Source: DAHUYF01 sp963789275
GTDB lineage: Bacteria > Pseudomonadota > Alphaproteobacteria > ATCC43930 > CGMCC-115725
Length of the DNA: 64,000 bases
Assembly: GCA_963789275.1 (NCBI GenBank)
Contig: CAWBKF010000027.1
Location: forward strand, 17,808 to 81,807
Direction of reading: 5' to 3'
The translations under genes were made by a program, and so were the position numbers. The notes below the pieces were generated by a model, which was given only the letters and a program-made list of their open reading frames with translations, was not told the DNA's origin and did not search any database. Below are positions 35,515 to 44,801 of the stretch, one piece after another; the stretch's first letter is position 1, and every line of letters begins with the position of its first letter.

Positions 35515-36705
35515 CTACGCCACGGTCTCGATCGCCAGCGCGATGCCTTGGCCGCCGCCGATGCACAGCGTTACGATGCCGCGCTTCAGCCCGTCGCGGC
35601 GCATCGAATGGATGAGGCGGGTGGTGAGCACGGCACCGGTGGCGCCGATCGGATGGCCATGGGCGATGGCGCCGCCCTCGACATTGACGATGTCCTCGGG
35701 CAGGCCGAGCTCGCGCGCCACCACGATGGCGATCGCCGCGAAAGCTTCGTTGATCTCGACGCGCTCGACGCTGCCGGTACCCCAGCCGGCGCGCTCGAGC
35801 GCCTGCTTCACCGCCGGAATGGGGCCGAGGCCGAACATCCCGGGCTCGACTGCGGCGATGCCGTAGGCAATGAGGCGGGCCGCCGGCATAATGCCGTGCC
35901 GCTCCGCCCAGGCTTCTTCGGCCAGCACCATCGCGGCGGCGCCGCTGTTCAGTCCCGGCGCGTTGCCCGCGGTGATGGTGCCGCCCTCGCGGAAGGCCGG
36001 CTTCAGCGCCGCCAACGCCTCCAGCGTGGTGCCCGGCCGGTTGTGCTCATCGGTCTCGAACAGGGTCGGGCCTTTGCGCGCATTGATCTCGATCGGCGCG
36101 ATCTCGCTCTTGAACTTGCCGGCCACCTGCGCGGCGGCGAAACGCAGTTGCGAGCGCAGCGCCCAGCGATCCTGCGCCTCGCGGCTGACCTGGAACTCGC
36201 GCACGAGATACTCGGTATGCCAACCCGACGCCTTGTCCGAAAACGCGTCATTGAGCCCATCGCGCAGCATGGCGTCGTAAAGCTGCCCGTCGCCCATGCG
36301 GTAGCCCCAGCGCCCGCGCTCCAGCAGGTAGGGCGCGAGGTCCATGTTCTCCATGCCGCCGGCAATCGCCGTGTCGAGCGAGCCCAGCAGGATCTCCTGC
36401 GCCCCCGACACGATCGCCTGCGCGCCGGAGCCGCAGACGCGGTTCACTGTCATCGCCGGCACCGTCACCGGCAGACCGGCATGTATCGCGGCCTGGCGGC
36501 CGGGATTCATCTTGTTCCCGGCCTGGACGACATTGCCCATGACCACCGTGCCCACCGCCTCGGGCTTGAGGCCGGCGCGGGCGAGGCTGGCCTTGATCGC
36601 GACCGCGCCGAGATCGGGCGCGGCGATGTCCTTGAGGCTGCCGCCGAAGGTGCCGATCGCGGTGCGCAGCGGCGCCGCGAGAATGACCGAGCGTCGTGAC
36701 GTCAT
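35515..36705 (-). CDS. Acetyl-CoA C-acetyltransferase (thiolase)
   Basis: The 396-residue protein has all catalytic residues: Cys in NRVCGSGAQA (about 90), His in GGAIAHGHPIGATG (about 350) and Cys in TLCIGGGQG (about 380). It catalyses condensation or thiolysis of acyl-CoA, either in beta-oxidation or in polyhydroxybutyrate precursor supply. The start has GGAGGG upstream. A MarR gene diverges from it across a palindrome, suggesting inducible control. The PanE-like gene follows 24 bp downstream. Confidence 0.93.
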   Translation of the reverse strand: MTSRRSVILAAPLRTAIGTFGGSLKDIAAPDLGAVAIKASLARAGLKPEAVGTVVMGNVVQAGNKMNPGRQAAIHAGLPVTVPAMTVNRVCGSGAQAIVSGAQEILLGSLDTAIAGGMENMDLAPYLLERGRWGYRMGDGQLYDAMLRDGLNDAFSDKASGWHTEYLVREFQVSREAQDRWALRSQLRFAAAQVAGKFKSEIAPIEINARKGPTLFETDEHNRPGTTLEALAALKPAFREGGTITAGNAPGLNSGAAAMVLAEEAWAERHGIMPAARLIAYGIAAVEPGMFGLGPIPAVKQALERAGWGTGSVERVEINEAFAAIAIVVARELGLPEDIVNVEGGAIAHGHPIGATGAVLTTRLIHSMRRDGLKRGIVTLCIGGGQGIALAIETVA

Positions 36706-36758
36706 GGCAAGACCCTCCTTCGTCCAACCGGGCCGGCCGATCGACGGCCCGGCGCGCG

Positions 36759-36784
36759 GTTGACTTAAGCGTATACGCTCCTAT
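36759..36784. promoter_or_regulatory. Promoter and perfect 12-bp palindrome between thiolase and MarR genes
   Basis: AGCGTATACGCT (36768-36779) is a perfect palindrome overlapping a TTGACT (-35-like, 36759) and close to TATATG at 36782. It is well placed for the divergent MarR regulator to control both genes. Confidence 0.55.
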
Positions 36785-36826
36785 ATGAGGGCATATGCAC
36801 GCTTGTCAAGCGACAGGGGGTCAGCG

Positions 36827-37276
36827 ATGCCGGACGAGAGCCAGGGAGAGGCCGAGATCTGCAATTGCCTGGCGGTGCGCCAGGCAGCGCGCCATGTCAG
36901 CCAGTTCTATGATCAGTGCCTGGCGCCGGCGGGACTGCGCACCACGCAGTATTCGATCCTGATGAAGCTGAAGCGGCTGGGGCCGATGACGATCAACGCG
37001 CTCGCCGAGCGCATGGTGATGGACCGCACCACGCTGGGGCGCAACATCCTGCCGCTGCAGCGCGAAGGGCTCATCGCCGTAGCGAAAGGCAGTGCCGACC
37101 GGCGCCGCAAGGAGCTGCGGCTGACGGAAGCTGGCGCCGCGCGGCTGCGCGCCGGCCGCGCCGGATGGGCCGAGGCGCAGGCGCGGTTCGAGACGGTGTT
37201 CGGCGCCAAGCGCAGCGCCGAGCTGCGCGCCCTGCTGCATGCGGTCGCGGCAAGCGATCTCGCCGGCGCTGCCTGA
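36827..37276 (+). CDS. MarR-family transcriptional regulator
   Basis: The start ATG 36827 has AGGGGG upstream; the upstream in-frame extension overlaps the promoter and is rejected. The 149-residue protein shows the winged helix: LRTTQYSILMKLKRL, MTINALAERMVMDRTTLGRN and the wing LIAVAKGSADRRRKELRLTE. The N-terminal CNCLAVRQAARHVSQFYD is typical of one alphaproteobacterial subgroup. It is divergent from the thiolase gene and probably represses it. Confidence 0.88.
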   Translation: MPDESQGEAEICNCLAVRQAARHVSQFYDQCLAPAGLRTTQYSILMKLKRLGPMTINALAERMVMDRTTLGRNILPLQREGLIAVAKGSADRRRKELRLTEAGAARLRAGRAGWAEAQARFETVFGAKRSAELRALLHAVAASDLAGAA

Positions 37277-37280
37277 GGAG

Positions 37281-37973
37281 CTATTCCGCCGCGAGCTCTG
37301 CCGTCTCGACGAATTGCGAGACCCATTTCTTGCGGCGTTTCAGCGCCTCGCGGTACATCGCCTCGAATTCGGCCGGCGGAAAGGAATGGGTCGACGCGCG
37401 GTCCAGCAGCGCTTCGGTCCAAGCCTTAACGCGCGGGAATTGCTCGAAACGGCCGAGCCGCTTCACCCGGTCGAGGAAGACATAGCGCTGCAGGAAGGGC
37501 GCATAGGCCGCATCCACCAGTGAATATCCGGCGCCGTTGAAGAAGGGGCCGGCACCTTGCGTCGCCAGCGCCCGCTCGAGCCGCTCGAACGCGACCGGCA
37601 GGCCGGCAGCCGCCTTGGCGTAGTCGGCCTCGCTATCGGCATAAGCGGTCGCGGTCACCGCCGCGGCAAAGCTCGGCACGTAGTCGGTCCACGCGCGGTT
37701 GACGGCGCGCGCGACGGGATCCTCGGGATGGAGCCGCGGCGCGATCGTCTCGTCGAGATATTCGGCGATGGCATTCGATTCGAACAGCGACACCGTGTCG
37801 TCGACGCGCAGCACCGGTACCTTCTTGTGCGGCGAGATCGCAAGGAACCAGTCCGGGCGGTTGTCGGGGTCGATGTGGCGGAACTCGAAGTCGACCCGCT
37901 TCTCGCGCAGCACGATCGCCGCGCGCTGCACCCAGGGGCAGGTCTTGAAGCTGACCAGCAGATATCGTGCCAT
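37281..37973 (-). CDS. Glutathione S-transferase family protein
   Basis: The start is MARYLLVSFKTCPWVQRAAI (37973). A thioredoxin-like N-terminal domain has a CPWVQR active-site region (Cys11), KKVPVL and the glutathione-binding LFESNAIAEYLDE. An all-helical C-terminal domain follows (YSLVDAAYAPFLQRY). At 230 residues it resembles bacterial GSTs with catalytic Cys (omega- or dehydroascorbate reductase-like). It likely conjugates or reduces small compounds with glutathione. Convergent with the MarR gene, four bases apart. Confidence 0.9.
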   Translation of the reverse strand: MARYLLVSFKTCPWVQRAAIVLREKRVDFEFRHIDPDNRPDWFLAISPHKKVPVLRVDDTVSLFESNAIAEYLDETIAPRLHPEDPVARAVNRAWTDYVPSFAAAVTATAYADSEADYAKAAAGLPVAFERLERALATQGAGPFFNGAGYSLVDAAYAPFLQRYVFLDRVKRLGRFEQFPRVKAWTEALLDRASTHSFPPAEFEAMYREALKRRKKWVSQFVETAELAAE

Positions 37974-38025
37974 GGTGTCCTCCGGCGTTTGCCGGGGCAT
38001 GGTGGCATGCCCGGGTTGGGCGTTC

Positions 38026-38204
38026 CTACCGAAATCGATGCTGCTCTTCGCGCAGCGCCCGCAGCGTCAGGAAGGGCGTCATGCCGCAGAGCAGGCTGAT
38101 CACGGCAAAGCCGATCACGAGATCGTAGCCGCCGCTCCAATCATGCAGCAACCCGCCGGCCCAGGAGCCGATCGCGCGGCCGACGCCGGAGCCGCGTGCT
38201 TTGA
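38026..38204 (-). pseudogene. C-terminal remnant of an MFS transporter
   Basis: The minus strand encodes GSGVGRAIGSWAGGLLHDWS, then GYDLVIGFAVISLLCGMTPF and a short basic tail before the stop. This equals the last one and a half helices of an MFS protein. Upstream, coding is lost where the DUF1275 gene begins. The rest of the transporter is deleted. Confidence 0.6.
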
Positions 38205-38256
38205 GGCGGCGACGACGCTGGGTATCCTTGCGCGGCGCATCACGAGGAGCGGTCCC

Positions 38257-38949
38257 ATGGCGGATGACTTGCAGCGCAAAGCGGCTTTCGATGACAGGGT
38301 CCCGACACTGGCGCTGCTGGCTTTCGCCTCAGCCAGCACCGATGTGCTGAGCTTTCTTGCGCTCAACGAGGTCTTCACCTCCGCCATGACCGGCACCACC
38401 GCGCTCCTCGGCATGGCGCTGGGGCAGGGGCGGGCGCTCGCCGCGGCGCGGGCGCTGCTGGCGCTGCTGGGCTTCGTCCTCGGCGTCGTCGCCGGCACGC
38501 TGGCGCGTGGGCCCGACGACCATCCGCGCGCGCTCGCCGCGGTCCTCGGCGTCGAAGCGCTGTGCCTCGGCCTCTTCGCGGTGCTGTGGTATGCCCTCGA
38601 TCGGCCCGCCGGAAACGCCATCGTCTATCTGCTGATCTTTCTTTCGGCACTGGGCATGGGGGTGCAGATCATCGCCGCGCGGCAGGTCAATCTGCCGGGA
38701 ATACCGACCATCGTCTTCACCAGCACGCTGGCCAGCATCGTCATGATGGCGACCGATGCCGCCGCGCGCCGCCGGCCGTTGCCGGTTGACGCGCGGCACC
38801 AAGGCGCGGTGTTCGTGACATATCTCGCCGCCGCGGTGTTTGCGGGGTGGCTGGCGTCGCGCAATCCCGGCGTTCTCGTCCTGCTGCCGCTCGGCGCTGT
38901 GCTGGCCGCGCTCGCGCTGCAGCTTGCACCGGCGCCAGCGAAAGGTTGA
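38257..38949 (+). CDS. DUF1275/YoaK-family membrane protein
   Basis: CGAGGAG lies at ideal distance before ATG 38257. The 230-residue protein has about six or seven membrane helices. It shows the DUF1275 pattern: ALLAFASASTDVLSFLALNE, TSAMTGTTALLGMAL, QIIAARQVNLPGIPTIVFTS. The family resembles small transporters, but the substrate is unknown. It replaced or invaded the MFS gene whose remnant lies just upstream. Confidence 0.85.
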   Translation: MADDLQRKAAFDDRVPTLALLAFASASTDVLSFLALNEVFTSAMTGTTALLGMALGQGRALAAARALLALLGFVLGVVAGTLARGPDDHPRALAAVLGVEALCLGLFAVLWYALDRPAGNAIVYLLIFLSALGMGVQIIAARQVNLPGIPTIVFTSTLASIVMMATDAAARRRPLPVDARHQGAVFVTYLAAAVFAGWLASRNPGVLVLLPLGAVLAALALQLAPAPAKG

Positions 38950-39052
38950 GCGGCGGCGCTGGCGCGGCGAAAGCAGGGATTGCGCCGCGGCCGCCGGCCC
39001 CCTACATCCTGGCCCACCCCGAGCAATTCCCCCCGCCAGAGACCCATCCCAC

Positions 39053-40277
39053 CTGATCGCGCCGCCGCCTTCCGCCATCGCCCCGTCCCGGCGCACCGAA
39101 CTCGTCCTCATCCTGGGCGGGCTCAGCGCGTTTGCGCCCTTGGCGACCGACATGTACCTGCCGGCGATGCCGCAGCTGGAACGGGTCTTCGCCACGGACG
39201 CGGCGCGGGTGCAATGGACGCTGGCGGCGTTCTTTCTGGGGTTCGCGCTGGGCCAGGCGTTCTACGGGCCGGTGGCCGACCGCTACGGCCGCAAGCCGTC
39301 GCTCTATGTCGGGCTCGCGCTCTATATCGGCGCCTCGATCGGCTGCGCGCTGGCGCCCGGCATCGGCCTGCTCACGGCCTTCCGCTTCCTGGAGGCGATC
39401 GGCGCCTGCGCCGGCGCGGTGGTCGCGCGCGCGGTGGTCAGCGACCTCTTCACCGGCCAGGAGGCGGCGCGGCTTTTCACCGCACTGATGGTGGTCATGG
39501 GGGTGGCGCCGATCGTGGCGCCGCTGATCGGCAGCTATCTGCTGCTGTGGTTCGACTGGCCGGTCATCTTCTGGGTGCTCGCGGCCTTCGGCGTTGCCTG
39601 CCTGCTGGCGGTCTGGCTCAGGCTGCCCGAGACGCATCGGACGGAGAGCGTGCGCTCGCTCGCGCTCGGCTCGGTGGTGACGCGTTATCTGTTGCTGCTG
39701 TTCGACCGGCGCTATCTCGGATATGCGCTCTCCGGCGCCGCCAGCATGGCCGGCATGTTCGCTTATATCGCCGGCTCGCCTTTCGTCTTCATCACGCTGC
39801 ATCACCTGACGCCGCAGCACTATGCCTGGCTCTTCGGCGCCAATGCCTTCGGCATCGCGCTCGCCTCGCGGATCAACCATGCGCTGCTGCGCCGCTACAG
39901 CGCCGACGCGCTGCTTGTCGGCGCCAGCGCGGTGCAGGCGGCGGCGGGCGGTGCTGTTGGCGGCGGCCGTGACCGGCGCCGGCGGGGCGCCGGGGCTGGC
40001 GGTGCCGCTCTTCCTTTACGTCGCCTGCGTCGGCATCGTCACCCCCAACTCCGTGGCGCTCGCCATGGCGCCGCACCGCCAGACTGCCGGCGTCGCCTCG
40101 GCGCTGCTCGGCGTGCTGCAATTCGGGCTGGCGACGGCCGCGGCGGCGCTGGTCGGCGTCTTGCACAGCGCCAGCGCGCGGCCGATGGCCGCGCTCATCC
40201 TCGGCTTCGGCCTGCTTGGCCTCGTGCTGCGCTATCTCATGGTCGGCCGGGTGGCGCCGGATCCGAACGCCGACTGA
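39053..40277 (+). pseudogene. Bcr/CflA-type MFS drug transporter, frameshifted
   Basis: The protein reads ELVLILGGLSAFAPLATDMY, then GPVADRYGRKPSLYVGLALY (the MFS signature) and ETHRTESVRSLALG. Near 39945 one base is lost or gained, and the last three helices (LFLYVACVGIVTPNSVALAM...) continue in another frame to 40277. The family exports bicyclomycin, chloramphenicol and similar drugs. No ATG begins the first part; the coordinate given is the first family-like codon (CTG). The indel may be technical. Confidence 0.75.
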
Positions 40278-40278
40278 C

Positions 40279-42168
40279 TCAGATCGAGATCTCGCGCCCG
40301 ATCTCGACCACCGCGTCGCGCGGCAGCTTGAAATAGTCGGTGACATGCGAGGAGTTGCGCTGCATCACGGCGAACAGCATCTCGACCCAGCGCGGCAGGC
40401 CCTGGTGATCCTCGCGCGCCACCACCGTCTCGTGGCCGACGTAATAGGTGACATCGGCCTGGTTGATGGTACAGCCCCCGGCACGGGCTTGCGCCAGCAA
40501 GGTCGGAATGTCGGGCCGCTCCATGAAGCCGTAGCGTGCGGTGGCGCGCCAGAAATTGGGCGCCAGCTGCGCCACGCTGAGCCGCGTGCCGGCGCTGACC
40601 CACGGCACGGACTCGGTCACGACGGTGAGCACGAACAGCCGCTCATGCAGCGCGCGGTTGTGTTTCAGATGCCAGACCATGACCGGCGGCGCGTCATGCT
40701 GCGTCCGCGTCAGGAACACGGCGGTCCCGGGGACGCGCGGCACCTTGCGCTCGGCGATCTTCGCCATGAAGGTGGCGATCGGCATCGCCGTCTCCTGCAT
40801 CCGCAAGGCGACAGCATGCGCGCCGAGATGCCAGACCACCATGGTGCCGTAGACCAGCGCCGCCAGGATCAGCGGGACATAGCCGCCATCGCCGACCTTC
40901 GCCAGATTGGCGGCGACGAACCCGGCATCAACGATGACGAAGATGCCGGCGACCAGCCCGGCAGCGGCCAGGGGCCAGCGCCAGATCTCGCGCATGGCGA
41001 TGAACAGCAGCACCGAGGTCATCAGCATGGTCGCTGAGACGGCGATGCCGTAAGCCGCCGCCAGATTGTCCGACTTGCCGAAGCCGATAGTCAGGCCGAG
41101 CGTCACCAGCATCAGCAGCCAGTTGACCGGCCCGACATAGATCTGGCCAAAGCCTTCTTCCGAGGTCTGCGTGATCTGGAGGCGCGGCAGCCAGCCGAGC
41201 TGGATCGCCTGCCGCGTCATCGAGAAGGCGCCGGTGATGATCGACTGGCTGGCGATGATGGTCGCGACCGTCGCCAGCAGCACCAGCGGCATCAGCGCCC
41301 CCGGCGGGCAGAGGCGATAGAAGATGTTGCCGGAGGTCGGCGCGCCTTCGAGCACGAGCGCGGCCTGGCCGGCGTAGTTGATGACCAGGCTGGGGAAGAC
41401 CAGCGCGGACCAGGCGAGGCGGATCGGCTTGGCGCCGAAATGGCCCATATCGGCGTAAAGCGCCTCGGCGCCGGTGACGCAGAGGAAGACGCCACCGAGC
41501 ACGAGAAAGCCGGTAACGCCGCCCGACAGCAGGTAGTAGAGACCGTAGCGCGGATCGAGCGCCACCAGCACGGCGGGATGCTGCCAGATCCCGCTGAGCC
41601 CGAGCAGCGCGATGACCAGGAACCACAGCGCCATGACCGGGCCGAACGCCCGGCCGATCCGCGCCGTGCCTTGCGGCTGGATGGCGAAGAGCACCACCAG
41701 GACCACGACCGCTACCGGCAGGATGTACGGGTGGAAGGCGGGGGTGGCGATTTCGAGCCCTTCCAATGCCGAGAGCACGGAGATCGCCGGGGTGATCGCG
41801 CCGTCGCCATAGATCAGCGCTGCGCCCAGGAGGCCGACGGCGATGATCGCAGGCCGGTGCTGGCGCTTGACGCCGAGCAGCGACATGAGCGCGAGGATGC
41901 CGCCTTCCCCGTCATTGTCGACGCGCATGGCGACGGAAACGTATTTGACCGTGGTGACGATGATCAGCGTCCAGACCACCAGCGACAGCGCGCCAAGCGT
42001 CGCGGCGCGGTCGGGATGGCCGCCGGTCAGGTCGAGGACCGTCTTGAGGGTGTAGAGCGGGCTCGTGCCGATGTCGCCGAACACGACGCCCAGGGCGGAA
42101 AGGCCGAGCGCCGGCAGGCTCGATGTCAGTTGGCGCCGCCCAGCGGGGTCTAAAATGGTGTCGGTCAA
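40279..42168 (-). CDS. kup: Kup potassium uptake protein
   Basis: The 629-residue protein has twelve membrane helices followed by a C-terminal cytosolic domain of about 160 residues. Family motifs are ALGVVFGDIGTSPLYTLKTV near residue 25, NDGEGGILALMSLL, YGDGAITPAISVLSALEGLE and IVTTVKYVSVAMRVDND. Kup imports K+ with protons and works at low osmolarity or low pH. The start is a TTG, which is odd but in frame with the full N-terminus. The gene is monocistronic. Confidence 0.95.
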   Translation of the reverse strand: MTDTILDPAGRRQLTSSLPALGLSALGVVFGDIGTSPLYTLKTVLDLTGGHPDRAATLGALSLVVWTLIIVTTVKYVSVAMRVDNDGEGGILALMSLLGVKRQHRPAIIAVGLLGAALIYGDGAITPAISVLSALEGLEIATPAFHPYILPVAVVVLVVLFAIQPQGTARIGRAFGPVMALWFLVIALLGLSGIWQHPAVLVALDPRYGLYYLLSGGVTGFLVLGGVFLCVTGAEALYADMGHFGAKPIRLAWSALVFPSLVINYAGQAALVLEGAPTSGNIFYRLCPPGALMPLVLLATVATIIASQSIITGAFSMTRQAIQLGWLPRLQITQTSEEGFGQIYVGPVNWLLMLVTLGLTIGFGKSDNLAAAYGIAVSATMLMTSVLLFIAMREIWRWPLAAAGLVAGIFVIVDAGFVAANLAKVGDGGYVPLILAALVYGTMVVWHLGAHAVALRMQETAMPIATFMAKIAERKVPRVPGTAVFLTRTQHDAPPVMVWHLKHNRALHERLFVLTVVTESVPWVSAGTRLSVAQLAPNFWRATARYGFMERPDIPTLLAQARAGGCTINQADVTYYVGHETVVAREDHQGLPRWVEMLFAVMQRNSSHVTDYFKLPRDAVVEIGREISI

Positions 42169-42283
42169 GGGCCCGTCGATCCCCGCTGCTCAGGAAACGC
42201 GACGGGCAGCATAACCGATGGCGCGTTACAATGCTGTTAGAAGCGCGAGGGGACGGACGAAACGGTGTCGCCGACCGCGCAGG

Positions 42284-42748
42284 TTACGGCATGATGTGCC
42301 AGGTCATCGCATTGCGCGCCTGGCAATCGGTGGCGGAGCCGTAGCCGTCGAGGGTGATGACGACATCGCCTTCGATGCGGCGCGCCAGCCGGCGCGCTTC
42401 GAGACAGGTCTCACGGTCGAGATCGGCGAGGACAACCGCTACTTCGGCGGGAAAGTGCGCGGGCTCGACGCGAAAGTCGCGGCCGGCGAAATGCCGGCCG
42501 ACCGCGAGCTGCACCTGCTCGGCGTTGCGGCTCCACGGCAGCGCCGCGGCCTCGTCGGCCGCTGCCGTCAGCGCGCTGCGGATCGATTGCGCCGGCGTCT
42601 GCAGCACGTCGGAGAGCTGATACCCGGCAGCGATCAGCATCGCCGCCGCGGCCAGCAGCCGCACGCGATGCGGCGTGCGTGCGAACGCCGTCTTTGCGGC
42701 TATGCGGATCGAGACAGGCAAAGGCGCCTGCAGCGAGATCATCGACAT
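42284..42748 (-). CDS. Hypothetical protein with one membrane helix
   Basis: The start is taken as MSMISLQAPLPVS. A single hydrophobic segment (VRLLAAAAMLIAAGYQLSDV) near residue 40 anchors a soluble domain (VGRHFAGRDFRVEPAHFPAE, ITLDGYGSATDCQARN). The C-terminal DGYGSATDC..R and ETCLEAR regions look structured, with two Cys that could pair in the periplasm. I do not recognise the family. Confidence 0.5.
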   Translation of the reverse strand: MSMISLQAPLPVSIRIAAKTAFARTPHRVRLLAAAAMLIAAGYQLSDVLQTPAQSIRSALTAAADEAAALPWSRNAEQVQLAVGRHFAGRDFRVEPAHFPAEVAVVLADLDRETCLEARRLARRIEGDVVITLDGYGSATDCQARNAMTWHIMP

Positions 42749-42781
42749 TCCGAAGCCTCTGGAACTTGTCCTGGGAAACAA

Positions 42782-43082
42782 GTCTAGGCATGTTCGTTTT
42801 AATCAATTGATAATCTTCGCCGGTGTTTTAGCGGCATTTTAAGCAAATGCACGGTGCCGCCGGCATTGCGCTGGTGTAACGATGGCGGTGATCACCGCGT
42901 CGCCGGCGGCGGCACCGGTGTCGGCTTCGCCCGGCTGGGCGGCGGCTTGCTCGCCGAAGCGGGCGAGACGATCATGTCGACATGCGTGCTGTCGAGCATC
43001 GAGCCGCGATCGATGCGGATGGTGGCGACGCGGCCGGTCGGGTCCGCAAAGCCTCGGCGGCAGCGCGCGGCGCCGCCCCGGA
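42782..43082. other. Intergenic stretch, possible short remnant
   Basis: The minus strand holds a frame ending at 42892 with protein-like sequence (FADPTGRVATIRIDRGSMLD) but no start of its own. It may be a decayed tail of an exported protein. Otherwise I see nothing. Confidence 0.25.
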
Positions 43083-43691
43083 TCAGCGGGCGGGGAGAGC
43101 CTCGCCGCTCAGCCAGGCCGTGCCCTGGCGATAGAGCCGCTCCACCGCCGGGCCTTTGAGGCCGGGCATATCGGGCTTCACGGTGAAGCCGGCCTTGTGC
43201 TGGAGATAGGCGAGGTGGCGGTAGCCTTCGGGGAACTCGCCGAGCAGGGCTGCATCGAGCGTGAGATCGGCGGCGGGGTCGAGCGGATCGAGCCGGTCCT
43301 TCTCGTAGATCGGCTGACGCAGCACCACGCCCCAGCGTCCCTGGCGCTGCTCGAAGAAATCGTAGAAGCGGCCGGTGCAGACGACGTCGCAGAGGACGCC
43401 GTCGACCGCGGCGCGCTGCATGATCTGCATCTTGGTCTGGGCGATGGCGCGGTTGCCGCTGACATCGATGGTGCTGCCGCCAAGGAAGTGGAGGATGTTG
43501 ACGCCACGCTCGAAGCCCTCGCGGCTGACCTCGATGAAGCGCTCTGCCGGGCCCTGGAACCAGGTGGCCATCATCCAGCCATCCTCGTGCCAGACGGTGC
43601 GGAAGCGCTCCCAATCGCCGGCGTCGCGCCACAGCACCCAGTTCTCCACCACCTCGCGGATCCGCAGCCGCTCGCGCATCTCGTCCATCAT
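43083..43691 (-). CDS. SnoaL/NTF2-like protein
   Basis: From MMDEMRERLRIREVVENWVL the protein has the SnoaL-like pattern WRDAGDWERFRTVWHEDGWM, then GRFYDFFEQRQGRWGVVLRQ. The cone-shaped fold of this family hosts isomerases, dehydratases and dioxygenase partners, and the active-site residues are variable. The 202-residue length includes a C-terminal extension (LKGPAVERLYRQGTAWL). The role is unknown. A Met doublet leaves a one-codon uncertainty in the start. Confidence 0.8.
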   Translation of the reverse strand: MMDEMRERLRIREVVENWVLWRDAGDWERFRTVWHEDGWMMATWFQGPAERFIEVSREGFERGVNILHFLGGSTIDVSGNRAIAQTKMQIMQRAAVDGVLCDVVCTGRFYDFFEQRQGRWGVVLRQPIYEKDRLDPLDPAADLTLDAALLGEFPEGYRHLAYLQHKAGFTVKPDMPGLKGPAVERLYRQGTAWLSGEALPAR

Positions 43692-43991
43692 GCCTGGCCT
43701 CCCTCGCTGCCCACTATCGCCCGCGCCGCCGCGCCGGCGCAACCAGGCCGTGTGCGCGGCGCCGGCTGAGCTGCCAGGCGCGCCGGCCCCTACGCCACTG
43801 GTGTACCCCAATGGAAAAAAAATCAGCGTGCGCCGATGACGCATGGGGACGCCGAAGATGGCCTCTGGACGCATGATACGCATGCACCCCTCGGCCGCCA
43901 AGGCTCGGGGGCATTTCCCGGCGCTGCTACGCGGGGCACAGAACGCTTGATCATCGCCGGAAGCCGGATTGCAGGTCCCTGCGGGTCGCGG

Positions 43992-44480
43992 CTAGGCCTG
44001 CTCCTGCCGCGGCTGCGGCTCAACGGCTTGCCGCGACTGGTTCAGCTCGGTGAGCAGCTTCAGCAGCTGGATGATCAGCCCGCGCAGCCGCTTGTCCTCC
44101 ATCGACATGACCGCCGTGAGCTGACGATGCAGCTCCTTACCTTCCAGCGCGGACACCGTCGGCTCCTGCGCCGGTGCGGCGAGCTCGCCGGCCTCGCTGC
44201 CGATGCCGTCGAAGAAATACTGCTCGCTCACCGCTAGCGCGGTGGCGAACTCGTGCAACCGGCTGGCGCTGACGCGATTCTCGCCGCGCTCGTATTTCTG
44301 TACCGATTGGAAGCTGATGCCGACGAGCTTGGCCAGCTCGCTCTGGGTCAGGCCACGCATGATGCGCTGCAGTCGTATGCGCGCGCCGACATAGACGTCG
44401 ATCGGATGCGGGCCGTCGATGATGATCGTACGGCGTCTTTGCCGCGCCTTTGCCGGCGCCTTGGTGGCGAGCCTGCTCAT
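43992..44480 (-). CDS. XRE-family transcriptional regulator
   Basis: The 162-residue protein has a basic N-terminus and a helix-turn-helix at about residues 30-90: IRLQRIMRGLTQSELAKLVG, ISFQSVQKYERGENRVSASR, LHEFATALAVSEQYFFDG. GGGGGAAG precedes the ATG. It is closely similar in layout to the regulator at 13673. A helical C-terminal part (DKRLRGLIIQLLKLLTEL) may oligomerise. Its targets are unknown; the genes on both sides point away from it. Confidence 0.88.
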   Translation of the reverse strand: MSRLATKAPAKARQRRRTIIIDGPHPIDVYVGARIRLQRIMRGLTQSELAKLVGISFQSVQKYERGENRVSASRLHEFATALAVSEQYFFDGIGSEAGELAAPAQEPTVSALEGKELHRQLTAVMSMEDKRLRGLIIQLLKLLTELNQSRQAVEPQPRQEQA

Positions 44481-44801
44481 GGTCTTCCCCCGCTATCGGC
44501 TTCGATGGTGGCTGCTGTTGCGCTCCCCCGGCTTACCAAGGCGCGAGCCGTGACCCCGCGCACTCCGCAGTTGTAGCACTTTTGCCATCTTGGGAGATAG
44601 ACGCTCTATGCCGTGGCGCGCGAATCGCCAGCGGGCGGACACTCGGTCCGCGAGCGCTGCCAGGCCCGGGCGGAAGCCGCCCTGGGCGGCGGGGCAGGCG
44701 GCACGCATGCCGGCGCCATGGCGCCAAGAGCGGCCTCGAACCCGCTGGCGTCCCGTGTTTTTTTCCGTGAGTTGCGCGCCGGCTTTGGCTAGGAAGGGCC
44801 G
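44481..44801. other. Intergenic stretch without gene
   Basis: I see no supported gene or RNA. A run of seven T at about 44758-44764 lies near GC-rich sequence, but no clean hairpin precedes it. Confidence 0.35.

Noticed and set aside
44740..44801. T-run near 44758 as an intrinsic terminator
   Set aside because: No stable hairpin lies just before it in either orientation.
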